Counted from the stretch's first letter, positions 36,667 through 48,700 are shown. The stretch: 64,000 nucleotides of DNA from Chelydra serpentina (GCA_037349315.1 JBAIAC010000040.1:13162001-13226000); one strand, 5' to 3'. A program made the numbers and translations. Notes: a model not told the origin generated them from the letters alone.

Positions 36667-37504
36667 TCTCCGTTGTTGCTGAAAAGTTGGGTCCCGAGAG
36701 CAGCTATGCTAGTTCAGCGTATGTGGTGTGCTGGCCCAATGGTTAGACGAAGAGTAGTGTTGCAAAAGGAGTTACTTCCTAGAAGAGCTGATTGCTGGTG
36801 CGCAGCCAGCTGGCTTTCTGCACGATAATAAATAACAGCATGCATAGCCATGCAAACTGGCAGCAGGACAATAAAACAATCTGAATGTAAGGAAGATAGC
36901 TGTTCACCTTGAAGGAAGTTGATACTCCGGTAAGTCACATGATTGATACCTGTCTCATGCAGACTCTCCAGCTTGTCCTATCCTGCCTTCTCCACTCTCG
37001 CTTTCGTACGTTCGTTACCCAGACTCCGTTCCACTCCAGTACTTCCTCTGCAGTGCGAGTGATCAGGGCTACGCTTTTGCTGTTCCACATCGCTATGCAG
37101 AGCAGCCCGTCTGGCACAGCTCAGCTTCCTGTCGAGTCTCATGGCCGAACCAGCACTTACAACAGTTCCTTCTAGCCTGGAACCCCAATGGACTCTTCCT
37201 CTGTGGGCCCCCACTGCGCTGGGATGCTTGGTTCCTCTTCCCGCCGGCTTTTGCACCAGCTGATTTTCAGCTCTGATTTCAGGCCCCAAGAGCAGCGAGG
37301 GAGGATTACCGTGCCATGCGGAAGTGTGGAATCCAGGACACGCAAGATCGGGTTTCAGATTAACCTTTAAACTCTGCAACCCGATAGCTCCTTTGTTAAC
37401 GCGCAGACCTGACGTCAATGCAGGTTTACGCAGCTTTGCTGTCTGCAAAGCGCCTGGCGTGGAGTGCTGTGCCAACACGGCTGATGCCACTCACCCAGCA
37501 CTTT

Positions 37505-37655
37505 GAATCCGGAGAGATTAGTTCAGCTAATTGCCCCGTGCGTGCGGGTTATCCCCGGTGCACAGATAGGGAAGCTTAGGCAGAGAGGTGACAGGCGATT
37601 GCCCCGGCCACTGGAGGAGGAGCTGGCGGGTCTCGACTCCCAGGGGGTTGCTCAC
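37505..37655 (-). mobile_element. MIR SINE, reverse orientation
   Basis: 'gcacagatagggaagcttag' and 'gcagagaggtgacaggcgat' are complements of the MIR core, followed by 'gctggcgggtctcgactccc', the complement of the head. Confidence 0.72.
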
Positions 37656-37854
37656 CCCACTACTGCACCCTCAATATCCCGTGTGCCCGGGGACGGAGTT
37701 TTGAAGCCGTCACACGTCCAAGATAACGGTGTGAGCTGGAGAACTGCATGGCGTTCCCATCAACATACAGTGAATGATGGGCCCTGGGTCAGAGCCCAGC
37801 TCCCTCTGGAGTTTGGGCTCGCTCACATACAGACACATCTGAACAGAGGGGTGG

Positions 37855-37960
37855 AATCCTTGCCCCTTTGAAGCCAGTGGGACTTTTGCCGTTGACTTGA
37901 ATGGCGCTAGCATTTCACCCAGTGGCTCGAGCCTGGCTCTGAACCGTAGAGGGAAAGGCA
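37855..37960. repeat. dispersed repeat fragment (GACTTGAATGGC type)
   Basis: 'ttgaagccagtgggactttt' and 'gccgttgacttgaatggcgc' belong to the small inverted-repeat family also seen at 573-660. Confidence 0.4.
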
Positions 37961-39349
37961 CCAGCAGCCGGTCTGGAAGGCAGCAAGGGAGCCAGTCGGT
38001 CATGGCAAAGCCGTGTAAGGGGTGGGAGGAGGGGAGCATCCCTCCTCTCTCCTTTTATGGTAAGGAAATCGGGAGCCTCCTTTGAATGTCCTGTTAAAGT
38101 GACCGTGCACTAGGCATCCATCTGGGCTCTGAATTGCCGTGAAGAAGACCGGGCCTCGGGTACATTCATTGTGCTGCTGCAAAAGAAGAAGTGGAGCGAT
38201 CCCGCCCTCCATAAGCGAGAAGTGGTCCAGGCCAGCTCCTAGCAGAGGGCTGGTCTTGCAAGAGCAGCTGTTCCTGCTCCCCCCAAAGCTGTGAGATCTC
38301 TCCAGGCAATCAGATTGGCACGGCCCTGCCTGATAAGAGCGTGAACTGTTGCAAGTGCTCTGGAGACAGACAAGTTGACAAGTTTCGCACCACCCTGGAG
38401 CCGCTTCAAAGCACAGTCTTGGACCCGAGCATCTCATCCTGGCCAAGGCGTTGGCTGCCCCTTGCAGACCTTTGGCTGGGGCTGTATCTGTCTGGAGCCC
38501 GGCCAGTTTAGTATCTCCTCCTAAGGTGCTTTGACAGTGCTGCTCGGGTGTGGGGCTGGGGGATCGTGGCCTGTCCGTTTGGAGCATGCGCTCAGACAGA
38601 TGGATCCTCTCCCTCATCGCCGAGCGGCCATCACGCCTATTTTTGGCTATCGCGGGGCAGTTTTAAAGCCAGCAATGTGTTTTCTGTTGATTTAGTCACT
38701 CATTTCACTTGGCCTTTCTGGAGCTTGGAAGCCAAAAGCGTTCATTTGGGTGATGGATGATATAAACGCTGACTTCTCAGCTCTCCTTTCAGGGGCTTGA
38801 CGAATGGCCATAGGGACTCTTCCCAGGATCAGTGCTATTTTATCAAAAGCTGGCTGAGTTACAGTTACCTTTCATGTGGGGTCAATAATAAACTGGCCAC
38901 ATTTCACAGCAACGTGTGTGCGGGAACTGCTCCCGGGGGAGGAGGGATCGCTTTTCCAAGACTTCCTTGCAGCCTCAAGGTGCACGTGCGCTTGGCTAGT
39001 AGTATCTTGGCCCAGCGGTACGATGCACGGACACCACCCGTGCAAGGCAGCTGCCTCTGGCATAGAGCACGGCAGCCAGTCGGTGCGCAGCGCACCACAC
39101 GGCAGTTGGGACGGAAGAGAGCTTGTGTCTCAGGACAAACGCCCTCCTCTTGTGGGGAGGGCCATGGGATCATGAATGTCCCCATGTAGAAGGTGGCAGG
39201 GACTTCGTTTTCAAGGATTTCCCCAAAGATCCCTCACAGCGACTAGAGTGGGGTGCTCCGGGAGGGTGAATTGATCCGTTTGAGATGTGAAATAGGGAGT
39301 CTGGGGGTTTTGCCCGTGAGGCTTAGCCCCTTACCCCACCCCCTCTGGA

Positions 39350-39600
39350 ATCTGGGGTCCATCTACACTCCAGTTACGGTGTAGATGGTCGTACCCGCGC
39401 TGGCTTTCATCTAGCCGGCGTGGGTAAGGAGCATTGAAGACCACAGCACGGACTCTGGTGCAGGCTTGCAATCTGAGTCCATACCCAGACTTGCTTGCTC
39501 TACAGCCCGGGCTGCCACGTCCTCACTGCTAGCTCAGTTAAAGCCAGCACAGAGCGGTCAGTCCCACCTTCCCTTGCAGGGCAGACGTTGCCCCAGAGTC
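39350..39600. mobile_element. terminal-repeat element fragment
   Basis: 'ggggtccatctacactccag' and 'ttacggtgtagatggtcgta' show the 'catctacac/gtgtagatg' inverted termini of the turtle repeat group. 'gctgccacgtcctcactgct' inside is typical of its GC-rich core. Boundaries uncertain. Confidence 0.4.
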
Positions 39601-39884
39601 CCCGTGCTTGGCTATGTACATAGACTTGCTGCTGATGGATTCTTTTCATCACCGTGTGAGGGGCACAGGATTAAGGCTCCCAGCTCCTGAGCACGCCAAG
39701 TGTTAATGAGCCTTTTCCGTATCATTCCTAGGAATGGGCCCTTTGCTAGCCACGCATCTCATCCCACTGCCCAGCAAAGCTTTAATAGCTGAGTCGGAGC
39801 TGTAGTGAGGTCTGGCACTGCTGACGTGCCTTCCTTTTACACAGCATCGGGCAGAATCTTGGCTAGAGAACTATTTTTTGAACA

Positions 39885-39935
39885 CTTGGATGCTTAAAAT
39901 TAAGCACGTGCTTAAATGCTTTGTTGAAGTTTGGC
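39885..39935. repeat. dispersed repeat fragment (TTAAGCACGTGCTTAA)
   Basis: Contains the perfect 16-base palindrome ttaagcacgtgcttaa, matching the repeat at 22408-22485. Confidence 0.5.
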
Positions 39936-40015
39936 CTTAAGGTAAAATTTCCGGAAGCACCTAAGTCCCGTTTTCAGAAATGGGCACTTTTCAGGCCTTC
40001 TTCCTGCGCCCTATG

Positions 40016-40260
40016 GGCTTGTCTACACAGCGAGTTCCTACGCCACAGGCCGGGCTGAGACACTCCGACCCTCGGACTTGCCTTGTGGTAGGGTGTCACG
40101 TGAGCAGGTGCGTCTGCTAAGCTGCACTCTGGGGCGCTCGCTGTGTGCTAGCAGCGTCCACAGGATGAGTTCGCAGCAGCAGCAGGTGCACTGCAGAGTC
40201 ACACCCTGGCTTGTTATGCGGTAACTCACCGTGCAGGCAAGTCCTAACCAAAGGAAAGGA
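40016..40260. mobile_element. terminal-repeat element (GGGCTTGTCTACACAGCGAGTT)
   Basis: Starts with 'gggcttgtctacacagcgag' at 40016-40035 and has a CpG-rich core ('ctgtgtgctagcagcgtcca'). This start is common among short class-II-like elements of turtles. The right end is not clear to me. Confidence 0.5.
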
Positions 40261-40366
40261 GCCCCATTTGTTGTTTCCCTTTGCCGGTCTCGGTAAGATC
40301 TTGCTGATTTGCAGTGCTGCGTTTGCATGGGTGCGGCAAGCTGATTGGTTCTCTTTCTCCCTGCAG

Positions 40367-40531
40367 AAAAACCAGTGCCTTTCTCGTCACTTGCAGAGGG
40401 ACAAAAGCTGAGTGGAGAGCAGACTGCCACGTCGTGCTGGCCCCCCGTGCTGCCATACCAAGTGTCCTCTAGGGATGTGATCAAAACCTCCCCACAAGCT
40501 GAGCCACATGTGTTTCAGTATCATCTGCCAG
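40367..40531 (+). CDS. NCOR2: NCOR2 exon G
   Basis: A 165-bp exon (acceptor ccctgcag, donor g|gtgagc), symmetric phase 1. It encodes EKPVPFSSLAEGQKLSGEQT, ATSCWPPVLPYQVSSRDVIK and TSPQAEPHVFQYHLP. The pattern of EKP..F..EGQKL, W, and P..V..R.VIK.SP matches the mammalian segment and is more diverged than the flanking exons. The function of this proline-rich stretch is not defined by the sequence. Because it is symmetric, skipping it together with nothing else would keep frame. Confidence 0.94.
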
Positions 40532-40980
40532 GTGAGCACAGGTTTGCATTCTTCTTCAGGGGTCTGCACCTGCTAGGGGGCACATGGCCTAAAAGGTCCA
40601 GTGGTTATTGTCTCAGTCACCTCGTTCAGTAAATTCATGCAGCCGTTTTTTTCCTGATTGAGAGAGCTGCTGAAAGTTTGCCATTCAAAGGCATCATGCC
40701 AGGAGCCTAGCAACCCCATCTGATTTGCCTAGAATGGATCAGCTAATCCCATCTATAATACAGAGATGCAGTGTGTGGGAACTACAGATCCCAGAATGCA
40801 ATGGGAGATGCGCAGAATTAATGGCTGCCGTGCCAAAAAAGCTACAGTTACAACCACCAGTCAACCTACAGACTCTCTGTACCTGGTCTCTGTCTCTGTC
40901 CCCGTTCGGTATCCCCTGGTCTCTGTCTCTCTGATACAAATAACCATCAGTCCGTAATAACATTTATGTTTTGTCAATAG
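40532..40980 (+). other. 449-bp intron
   Basis: Donor gtgagc, acceptor gtcaatag. Contains a ZNF143-type motif (40781-40800) and a CT-rich imperfect repeat (40870-40935, ctggtctctgtctctg). Nothing else recognised. Confidence 0.8.
40781..40800 (+). promoter_or_regulatory. ZNF143/STAF-type binding motif
   Basis: ACTACAGATCCCAGAATGCA differs from the known long SBS consensus (ACTACAATTCCCAGAATGC) at only two positions. A match of this length is unlikely by chance. It may be a genuine site for ZNF143/THAP11 or lie in an old transposon that carries the motif. Confidence 0.7.
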
Positions 40981-41120
40981 CTCACCCAATCCCACTAAAT
41001 TTGCACGAGAGCTCTCGGTCTGGGCTACAAAGATTGTCCAACATCTCCAATCCTCCCCCTCTCATCTCTTCCACCAAACACCCATCTGTTCTGGAGCGGC
41101 CCATTGGCTCCATTTCCCAG
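40981..41120 (+). CDS. NCOR2: NCOR2 exon H, ISNPPPLISS block and first G-S-I motif
   Basis: A 140-bp exon (acceptor aatag, donor g|gtaaga). It encodes AHPIPLNLHESSRSGLQRLS, NISNPPPLISSTKHPSVLER and PIGSISQ, ending on a codon boundary. ISNPPPLISS.KHPSVLER is strongly conserved in NCOR2. The G-S-I-S-Q motif (41106-41120) continues with the G of the next exon, the first of a series described under findings. Confidence 0.97.
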
Positions 41121-41751
41121 GTAAGATGCCATCCCGGTGCTGTGGTATTCCCAAGTATGCGAGGAAAGACACCTCTCTGTTGGCAAAGAGCAGGCTTGGC
41201 AGAACTAGATTGTTGTTGTTTTATACTTTTGATGGATAATATCAATGTTTATTTTTAAGCATTGTTTTCAGTTCTTGTCGATTTTATATGTTCACAGTTG
41301 CAGCTAATTATGTAGGGATCAGACAATTATTTAATGACAGCAGACACTGAGATTCAAAAAGTTAAAGCTTTATGACCCTTAAAACACACATTGTTAACAT
41401 CACTTGTCAATAGATGCAAAGTAAATATCCTTAAATCAAACTCTAGTAAGTTCTCAAGCAGCATTTTTCTTTCTTTGCCTCTCTGTGAATTGGTCTGATT
41501 AGCAATGGAAATATGTTTTCTTCCATTTGTGTTTGTGGTGAAATCGACGTTTACCAAATAAAAATCCTTCCGAGGATTGTTGAGAGCAGCTTCCTGCCAG
41601 ATCCCCGTTTTGATTCCTGGGCGGAGGGCGTTGTAATCATTCAGTGGAGGTCTTTTCCCCTGAGCTTCCTCTCCTTGGTGACTGCCCCATTCAGAAAGTC
41701 CCTTAGCAAACCATCCCGCACCATCAGTGACCTTTTTCCCTTGTGTTTTAG
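41121..41751 (+). other. 631-bp AT-rich intron
   Basis: Donor gtaaga, acceptor gtgttttag. 41215-41470 is AT-rich. No repeat, RNA gene or other element recognised. Confidence 0.8.
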
Positions 41752-41857
41752 GGGGTGCCCATTCAGCTCCATAATCCGTACAGCTCTGAGCATGCAAAAG
41801 TTCCCGTTGGCTCCATCACCATGGGCCTGCCATTGACTATGGATCCTAAGAAACTGG
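41752..41857 (+). CDS. NCOR2: NCOR2 exon I, second G-S-I motif
   Basis: A 106-bp exon (acceptor ttttag, donor g|gtaagc). It encodes GVPIQLHNPYSSEHAKVPVG, SITMGLPLTMDPKKL. The full motif G-S-I-T-M-G-L-P lies at 41809-41832. Conserved with the mammalian segment, where the equivalent begins G-M-S-V-Q-L. Confidence 0.96.
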
Positions 41858-43804
41858 GTAAGCTGTTGACACGCTACCTGTTTGTGTGCCTCTGACCCTT
41901 GGCTCACTCCTGGCTTTTTTGTTGAATGGTCAGAGCTTCCCTGTTGAGCTGCTGTTAGCCTTGAGTTGAGCGCGTGTACACACCCACATGTACACACACA
42001 CAACAGGCCCTGTTCAGTGCTGGGCTGTTCCCAGCGAGCTGAATGACACGATGGGAGGATGCGGAGCTTTGCAAGTTCACTGAGTCCATTGAGCCAGCAG
42101 TGACCATGAAATTCCTGTCTGGTGACCTATGGGAAATGGCACAGTGGTCTCCTCTCGCATCCTAGTGCGCAGTTGTCTACAAAATCTGCCAACACACTTG
42201 GCTTCCTCGTTGGCGATCTCAGGAGAGGCTTGAATGAATCCCCTCTCAATGGTGGCTCTGGGGTCAAGGCGGAGACGTATTGGTGGAGCAGACACAAGGG
42301 AAGCATACCTTGTCACTGCCTCTGTACTGGCTCTGTGTACGTAGGATTCTGGTCCAGTGCTGCCAACCCGGCATCACTCAGCAGCAAGGATATCTGTAAT
42401 TCTTGAGACTGCGCTTGCGAGCTGCACTGAGAGGTGGTGGTGATGCTATTCCATTTTCCAAGTGGGGGGAGAGCTGCTTTTGGGGATCATCGTAGCTCAA
42501 GTCCCTGCGGGTCTGATTCCAGGATCAGGGCCCATAAGGAGAAGCCGCATTTCCATGCGTGGATTTCAAGAAGATGTTCAAACCCAACAAGCAGTTACCA
42601 TTGGAAGGGAACCTATGGTACTGCATTGCCTCCCTCACGTCGGTGTTATGTTCCAGGAATGGGAAGGTAGTGCAGTGTGTAGCAATCAAGACTATGATGG
42701 GATAAATGCTTGCTTTTTAATGGCAACCACCATTGTCCAACATGAGAAACCTGCAAAGAGCCTGAATAAATAACCAAACTAGATTAAATATGGATGGGTT
42801 AAGAATTAATTGATGACGAGGAATAACAAGGCCCCAAAGTGAGGAGCACTGGGGGCAAGGGGGTCCGGCACAGACGTTCACAAGGTTTGACATATTTTGA
42901 TCAATCAAGAGAAAAGTGAAATCAACCATGATGGAGTTAGCTCGGATGGTGCGTAACACACGAGGAGAGAGCCTGCTTGGTGTGTGATGAGTCCGTGCTA
43001 GCTGTGCACTGAGGGAGAGAACATGAACAGCTCAGATATGTCCTGGGGAATGGCTGTGTACAAAGACCTTCGAGAAAGGGATCAACAAACTACACACCTA
43101 GTGCCAGGCTGCTGGGGAAAAGCCAACAGAATCTCCCTGGGTGCACGCGTATGCGGCTGTATGTCTTAGAGAGAGAGTTGCCAACTTAGGGGTGGAGTAA
43201 TGTTACTCTGCTTGGTCCTGGGGGAATTGCACATGGGGTAGTCTGTGCCATTTTGGCCCCCACCGTTAAAGGAGGATCTATAGTAAAAGAGCAAATACAA
43301 AGGGGAGCAAAACCACTAAAAGGATTAACCAAGCATAAGAGGAGAGGCGGAGGGAGCGAAATTCCTACAGTCTAGGAAAATAGAAGACTCAGTCAGGGAC
43401 GTGATCCCGGACTAAAAATACCTTCAAGCTAACAGTGCGATTGATGGAAGGAAACGTATTGACATTCGCCACAGCTGGTGGGATAACCAGTAAACGGCCT
43501 GAAGCGAGAGAGGAAAATGTTCAGTTTGCAGATTTGGAAACATCTCGTAAGAGTCAGAGCAAGAGATTAAAGTCCTAAGGGAGGCGGCCTGGGCCCAGCA
43601 CTGCAGAGAATGGAGAAGGCATGTGCTCCGTGAGCATGTCCAGCCTGCCCAGCACTAGAGGCTATCCCCACCCCTCTTCCCCTTGAGCGGATTCTGCCGT
43701 CGGCTCGTCACGCTCCAGGGTTGTTTGTAATGATGAGGGCAAAGGCTTGTTTCCTGGCTGCTCTGACCGGTGTGTTTCAGGAGATGGGTTATTGTCCCTC
43801 AGCT

Positions 43805-43900
43805 CTTAAGAACATTGGGCTGACCATAGCAGATCAGACAATTAGCCCATCAGCTCCAGCCCCCCATCTATGGCAGTGGTCAACAGGAAGGCAGCTGCGC
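43805..43900. mobile_element. possible diverged CR1-related fragment
   Basis: 'taagaacattgggctgacca' and 'gacaattagcccatcagctc' recall a common turtle CR1-associated sequence (agaacggccatactgggtcag...). Divergence is high, so the call is weak. Confidence 0.35.
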
Positions 43901-44342
43901 TTTCAGTCCCCATAGTTCCAATTGCCCAGGGCTATGCAAAGGGAGGGACATTTCTGGGTGATCCCCGGAAGTCCTGTAGCTGGGATCTGAATACTCGGCT
44001 CTGAGTTTGCATAACTACAGTTATCAATGGATTTAAAAGTATTCAGCCCATTTAAAAACCCAGTCCCGGCATTAAATCCAGCCTCAGTCTGTGTTTGACT
44101 CTGCTGCAGGGCTGGGGGTGCAGTGCCATGCAGGAGGGGATTTCAGGAACCCCTGCTGCCTTGCCTGCCAGGAGACCTTGACCGATGCCCTTGCGGAGGG
44201 GATAAGCGTTTTCCTTTATCATCGGCAGTTGTGTAATCTGCTGCTCAGAAGCTGCAGCAGCTGCACGGGGACCTAGGGTTATTTAAGACCTGGCTCTTTC
44301 GGCGACTGTGAATATAAAGCTAGACAAAATTAAAGACTAAGC

Positions 44343-44357
44343 AAAAAAAAAAAAAAA
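44343..44357 (+). repeat. poly-A run (15 A)
   Basis: Simple run 80 bases upstream of the exon J acceptor. No retrocopy body recognised in front of it. Confidence 0.8.
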
Positions 44358-44437
44358 GGGCAAGAGAGCAATTCAGGACAAGAGCTGTCTGGTTGTGACC
44401 GGTGCACACATTGTCATGTCTGATTAATGTCTTCTAG

Positions 44438-44542
44438 TGCCTTTTCCTGGAGTAAAGCAGGAACAACTTTCTCCGAGAAGCCAGGCCAACCAGCCTGAAA
44501 GTCTGGTAATGCAGACGTCCCAAGAGAGCTGCATCTTGAGGG
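44438..44542 (+). CDS. NCOR2: NCOR2 exon J, VKQEQLSPRSQ
   Basis: A 105-bp exon (acceptor cttctag, donor g|gtaagc), symmetric phase 1. It encodes VPFPGVKQEQLSPRSQANQP and ESLVMQTSQESCILR. V-K-Q-E (44452-44463) is a sumoylation-type consensus followed by S-P, a phosphorylation-dependent layout seen in other repressors. It is conserved in NCOR1 as IKQEEFSPRSQ (family knowledge). I recall a mouse NCOR2 form that lacks this segment, so the exon may be alternatively skipped. Confidence 0.96.
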
Positions 44543-45686
44543 GTAAGCACATAGCAGGGCAGCTGTGATGCTGAATGGAAACCAGGGACCTCTCAGGGAG
44601 GCTGCTCAGGAGGTGGAAGGGAATCAACCCGGGCCAAGCTCTAAAGTGACTAGTGGTTTTGGCTACCCTTTAGCTTCTGCTGCCCAACCTGAGACACCTT
44701 AAGAGGGCCAGATTTTCAGAGGACAGAGGAGCCAGTCTTCAAAGTGCCTGAGATGGCACCTGAAATCACTAGCCCCTTTTCAAAATCTGAGCCCCAAACT
44801 TCTATCCAACTTCTGGGGAGAAGGGATTTTGAAGGGCAGTCTGCTCGTGAAGAAAGCAAAGCCGCTGCTAATAAAATGGCACTGATTACATTCGGAACCT
44901 AGCTCTCCAGAATGATGAGTGCATGTTGGGGACAGACCAAGAGCGTTTCGTTTTTAAATCCAAGCTCCTTTCTGCAATGCAAAAAAAAAAAAGCACAAAA
45001 CGCTCTGGTTTAACTGTATGTTCTTGTCTCTCATAAACACCCGATTAATTCAACCAAATTCAGGAAGTTCGATGGGTTTGGCTCAGGACCGAAGCAGATA
45101 AAATAGGAACCAACTCAAGGCAGCCCCCGAGCTAAATCTCTTGAGAGGTTCGTTTGTTTAGGAGCTGGGGCTGTTGGTGACTTTTCTCGTGTGTCTCTGC
45201 CCTCGGGTTTGGAGCTGGGGAGGAAAGATTCAGACCAGCCCCCGAGCGCTAGTTCCACCAATAGCTTCAAGCTGAGCGGAGCCTGGCACCACCAGGGAGC
45301 CTCCCACAAAAGCGGATTCTCTCAAGAACTTTGAATTGGCACCAAACCTTTTATTCCCCCCTCCTGTTTTTTTCCCAACGCTGGTGTTTGTGGGACGATC
45401 GGACCTGATCCTGAACTCAATGGGGCGCAGTGATTCTTAGGGTCTAGCCTGCTATCCAATGTACCAGCCTGCATCAAGACATGCCGGCTCTTTTAATTCC
45501 CTGATTCCAGGGATTGCCGAGGGATATGCTGCAGTGAGGGTCCAGGGGTCCCGCCCCCGCTGTCGTGGTGAAGGCTCTGGGGTTGTGTGCCGAATGCCAG
45601 CTGGGATTTTGTTCAGCTCGCCCGCGTTTCAGTGAGTGGTCCCCTCTCAGCAACCTAATCCCGCTTTGCTTTGTTGTGACTTGCAG
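44543..45686 (+). other. 1.1-kb intron
   Basis: Donor gtaagc, acceptor cttgcag. A dispersed-repeat fragment ('ggccagattttcagaggaca', 'gcccccttttcaaaatctga'-like) lies at 44700-44800 and an A-run at 44981-44992. Nothing else recognised. Confidence 0.78.
44700..44800. repeat. dispersed repeat fragment (CCAGATTTTCAGA type)
   Basis: 'agggccagattttcagagga' and 'ccttttcaaaatctgagccc' are inverted relative to each other, a palindrome-like layout. Similar 'gattttcag' pieces occur at 25325-25440, 57550-57600 and 59095-59230. Confidence 0.5.
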
Positions 45687-45790
45687 GGGCATCGCTGGGC
45701 TCAACCCCAGGAGGGAGCATCAGCAAGGGGCTCCCCAGCACCAGGCCTCCGTCGGAATCGCCCATCACCTATCGGGGATCCATCACACAT
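45687..45790 (+). CDS. NCOR2: NCOR2 exon K, two G-S-I motifs
   Basis: A 104-bp exon (acceptor cttgcag, donor t|gtaggt). It encodes GASLGSTPGGSISKGLPSTR and PPSESPITYRGSITH, ending on a codon boundary. The motif G-S-I-S-K-G-L-P (45713-45736) is complete inside the exon. The second, G-S-I-T-H (45776-45790), continues as G-T-P in the next exon. Conserved with the mammalian RGTALGS...RGSITH segment. Confidence 0.97.
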
Positions 45791-48700
45791 GTAGGTTTCT
45801 TCGCTTAACGGCTTGGGGGGATCTCAGCTGGGCTGGGAAGGAACGGTTTAATCTTGCTGGCACGCGGTGTAGCCGGCAAAGGAAATGGAAAAGAACAGTA
45901 GGATGCTGGGTGGGCCGGGGGATGGGGAGACCAAGCCAGCTGAAGGGAATGGATGATGAAGTTGAGGAATCGGTACAGCAAGTCTCCTTCCACGGCTGTA
46001 GCAGGGTGTTCTCTAGGCCCTGCCCAAAGGGCTGTCCTGAACGCAGCAGGAAGGCACTCTGTCTTTAATCATTCATCGTTCATCTTCAGAAGAGCAGCTG
46101 CCCAGTGGGGGATAATTCTGCGGTGTGAATTATTGCTCAGCACCAAGTGGAAAGCCTAAAAACAATCCGTTTCTCGTGGGGATTTTTATCTGGCTATCAT
46201 TCAGCTCTTTAAAGCCACTTATAAGCACTGAGATTTGTTCCTGTTGTCTGGGTGGCTTCAAAAAGGGAAGATCCACTTCCCTGCCCTGGAAGAGCTGTGG
46301 GGGGTGAGAGGGAAAGCATTGGCTAGTCGGGTTATGCAAGAGACGTCCGATCCAGGGCATGATTTGGTCAGACGCCTTTTCAGAGCCAGCCAGTTAATTG
46401 ACATCGAATTCCTGTATTCATCTTAGAAACAAAGTAGCAACAGGAAGTGAGGCTGCCCCTTTGGTTTGATTCAAGGAGCTCTCGGTACAGCCATCACGTG
46501 CTAGGCCTGTTTGCAGTGTGTCTGACGGCTGTACCCTGTGGGCCAAAGGGCTCTGACATCTCTGAGCAGTGCCCGTGATGCCCCACGGCGCGGCATCCTG
46601 ACCGGGAAGCGTAGCGCCCCGATTCCTCTAGCAGCTCCCAGCGCTGTGGCTGATCCTTGATCTCGGATTACTCACCCAGAAGACAGATCTTAAATAGGGT
46701 GCACTCTGCTCCCAAGCTGTCTGTCATCGCTCGCTTTCAAACCCCCTACAAACACATCGGCTGCGGGAAGGAAACTTACCTGGCACTGGGAAAGCCAGTG
46801 CTGAGCGTTTCTGTGAGCCTGTGTCAGAGCAAACAATCAGGGCATTGAAACCTGCGCGTTGACACGTCCCGTCCGGTCTCTGCAGCAAGCAGCTCTGTGA
46901 CTGCTGGTCTGACTGCTTGCAAAGAAGCAGAGACCCATTGAACAGAGGGATCCAGGGGAGGGAGGGTGGACGGACGGACATTCTGTCCTGACGTATTGGA
47001 GCAGCCTCCAACCACCACCACTCTGAAGCGCTGCTGTTTAGAATCAGGTTCCTTATCCCCCCCCCCCGTTACCGCAGTACAGACATCGGGTAGCATTCAG
47101 CGTGGCCTCTTCATACAGTGTGACTGGCATTGTTTGGATTTTTAGCTTTGAACAGCGGGATGCAAGTCGATTCTGGTTTCTCACCCCCGTGCGTGGATCG
47201 CTAGGCTGCAAGGGCACACGCGGTGAGGGATTGTTACCATGCTCGCTACGTCCCGTGCGCTCCAGAAGAGAGCAGGCACTAGGATGGCAGCTTGGTAAAT
47301 CGGGAAAGAGACCAGCGTGTAAACAGGACTTGTCCACACATTCACACATGTCGTATAGATAAAGCAATACACGCCCTAGTGTGGACTCAGTTATACCAGT
47401 ATAAAGGGGCTTTATATCAGTGTAGCTGGTCCCATACCCGCAGGGGAATAAGTCGTATCAATATAAGGCACCTTTATACTGATATAACTGCACCCCTGTA
47501 AATAATTTACAAGCGCCCCTTAAGGCTGAAATTTGTTCCAGTGAGACGTTCATCACATAATTCCAAGTAACTAAACGAGGCCAAAATCTCAATCTGTTGA
47601 CAGATAATTCACAGACCGAAAAAAGGGATAAATTCTCTGCAGCTAGATCCCTGGCTCCGGCCATGGCAGCTCTGGAATAGAGCAAATTTCCCCCTTGTGC
47701 AGAGAGCCAGCGCAAGGCCTGGGCACCTGAGCCCTTTAAGTGGGACTTGAAGGTCGCTGGTGTCAGCTCTCTGCCCCGGGGTGAATTTCACTTACAGGTG
47801 GAGGAGCGGAGGGAGGGAGCTTCCCTGTATTCCTAATTTACATTTCACCCTTATGGCTGTTTGATTGTTTCTTGCATCTCGCTCGGGCTTGGATCATGAA
47901 ACTAGGCTGGTCAGTTTCCCTCCTGCACCAACTCTTATGAGCAGCTTGCAAACCCAGAACAACCTTGAATGATGAAAGGGGTGGGAGGAGGATATTCAAG
48001 GCTTCCTTTGGGGATTTGGACACCTGCTTTCCATTATTTCTACTGGGAATTGGGTGTCCAAATGCCTTTCCAAATCTCAGGCTGAGGCTGTTTTCATGGA
48101 TGTTTTGAAGAAAGCAATGGAGAAGGATGAGTTCGTATAAGCAACTGCTCCCCTCTTTTTATTTAAAAGCCAAGCTATGGGCCTGACAGTAACCCCCACT
48201 TGAGTTTCTAAAGCTGCTGTGATGGAATGACACATGGCCCTGCATTTTGGGCCCTGACTGCTTGATTGCATGCCCTTTTGAAGGTCAATGTTTCTGTGAT
48301 CAGCTGTGCCCCATGATATTAGTCTGAGAAAATAGTTTGCAGTGACAGTAGTCCCATGGGAAAGAAAAATCCTTAAGTCGTGTTGGCCATGACTAAGACG
48401 TCCCAAGGGAAGGCAGAGCTGTAGTAGTGCCTGTCCCTTCAGCCCAGTGGGATGGAAAGAAACCAGACAGTTTACTTTGAAAAGCGCAGAGCGGACGGCG
48501 CGAGCAGCGTGGGTTGGTGTTTCCATTCCTCTCTGCCCAATGGCGGAGGAGCCTGAGCTGCTCTGTAGTTGTATCGAATGAAAGCCAGGCTCGCTCCGTC
48601 TCTTTACACCCGTTGAATGCCTGTCAGCTCTGCATTGCACTCGCCCCGGTCTCTTCCCAGCAACCTTATACAAACCACGTACCTTTTACCGCTCATCCTT

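Larger units (their letters stand above)
35320..40366 (+). other. 5.0-kb intron
   Basis: Donor gtaaga, acceptor ccctgcag. Holds the 34-bp minisatellite (35350-35519), a CpG-dense block (35821-36180), an unexplained open frame (36301-36666), a reversed MIR (37505-37655), dispersed repeats (37855-37960, 39885-39935) and terminal-repeat elements (39350-39600, 40016-40260). 38000-39340 shows only chance frames. Confidence 0.8.
41858..44437 (+). other. 2.6-kb intron
   Basis: Donor gtaagc, acceptor cttctag. A short CA-rich stretch (41984-42003), a possible diverged CR1-related fragment at 43805-43900 and a 15-A run (44343-44357) are the only features. The rest shows nothing I recognise. Confidence 0.78.

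Noticed and set aside
38000..38617. 205-codon minus-strand frame
   Set aside because: No recognisable protein features beyond chance composition. Intron sequence.
44281..44360. A-run as the tail of a processed pseudogene
   Set aside because: No recognisable gene body or target duplication around the run.
48077..48673. 198-codon minus-strand frame
   Set aside because: No domain or family likeness, sits in an intron, and no supporting splice or poly-A signals.
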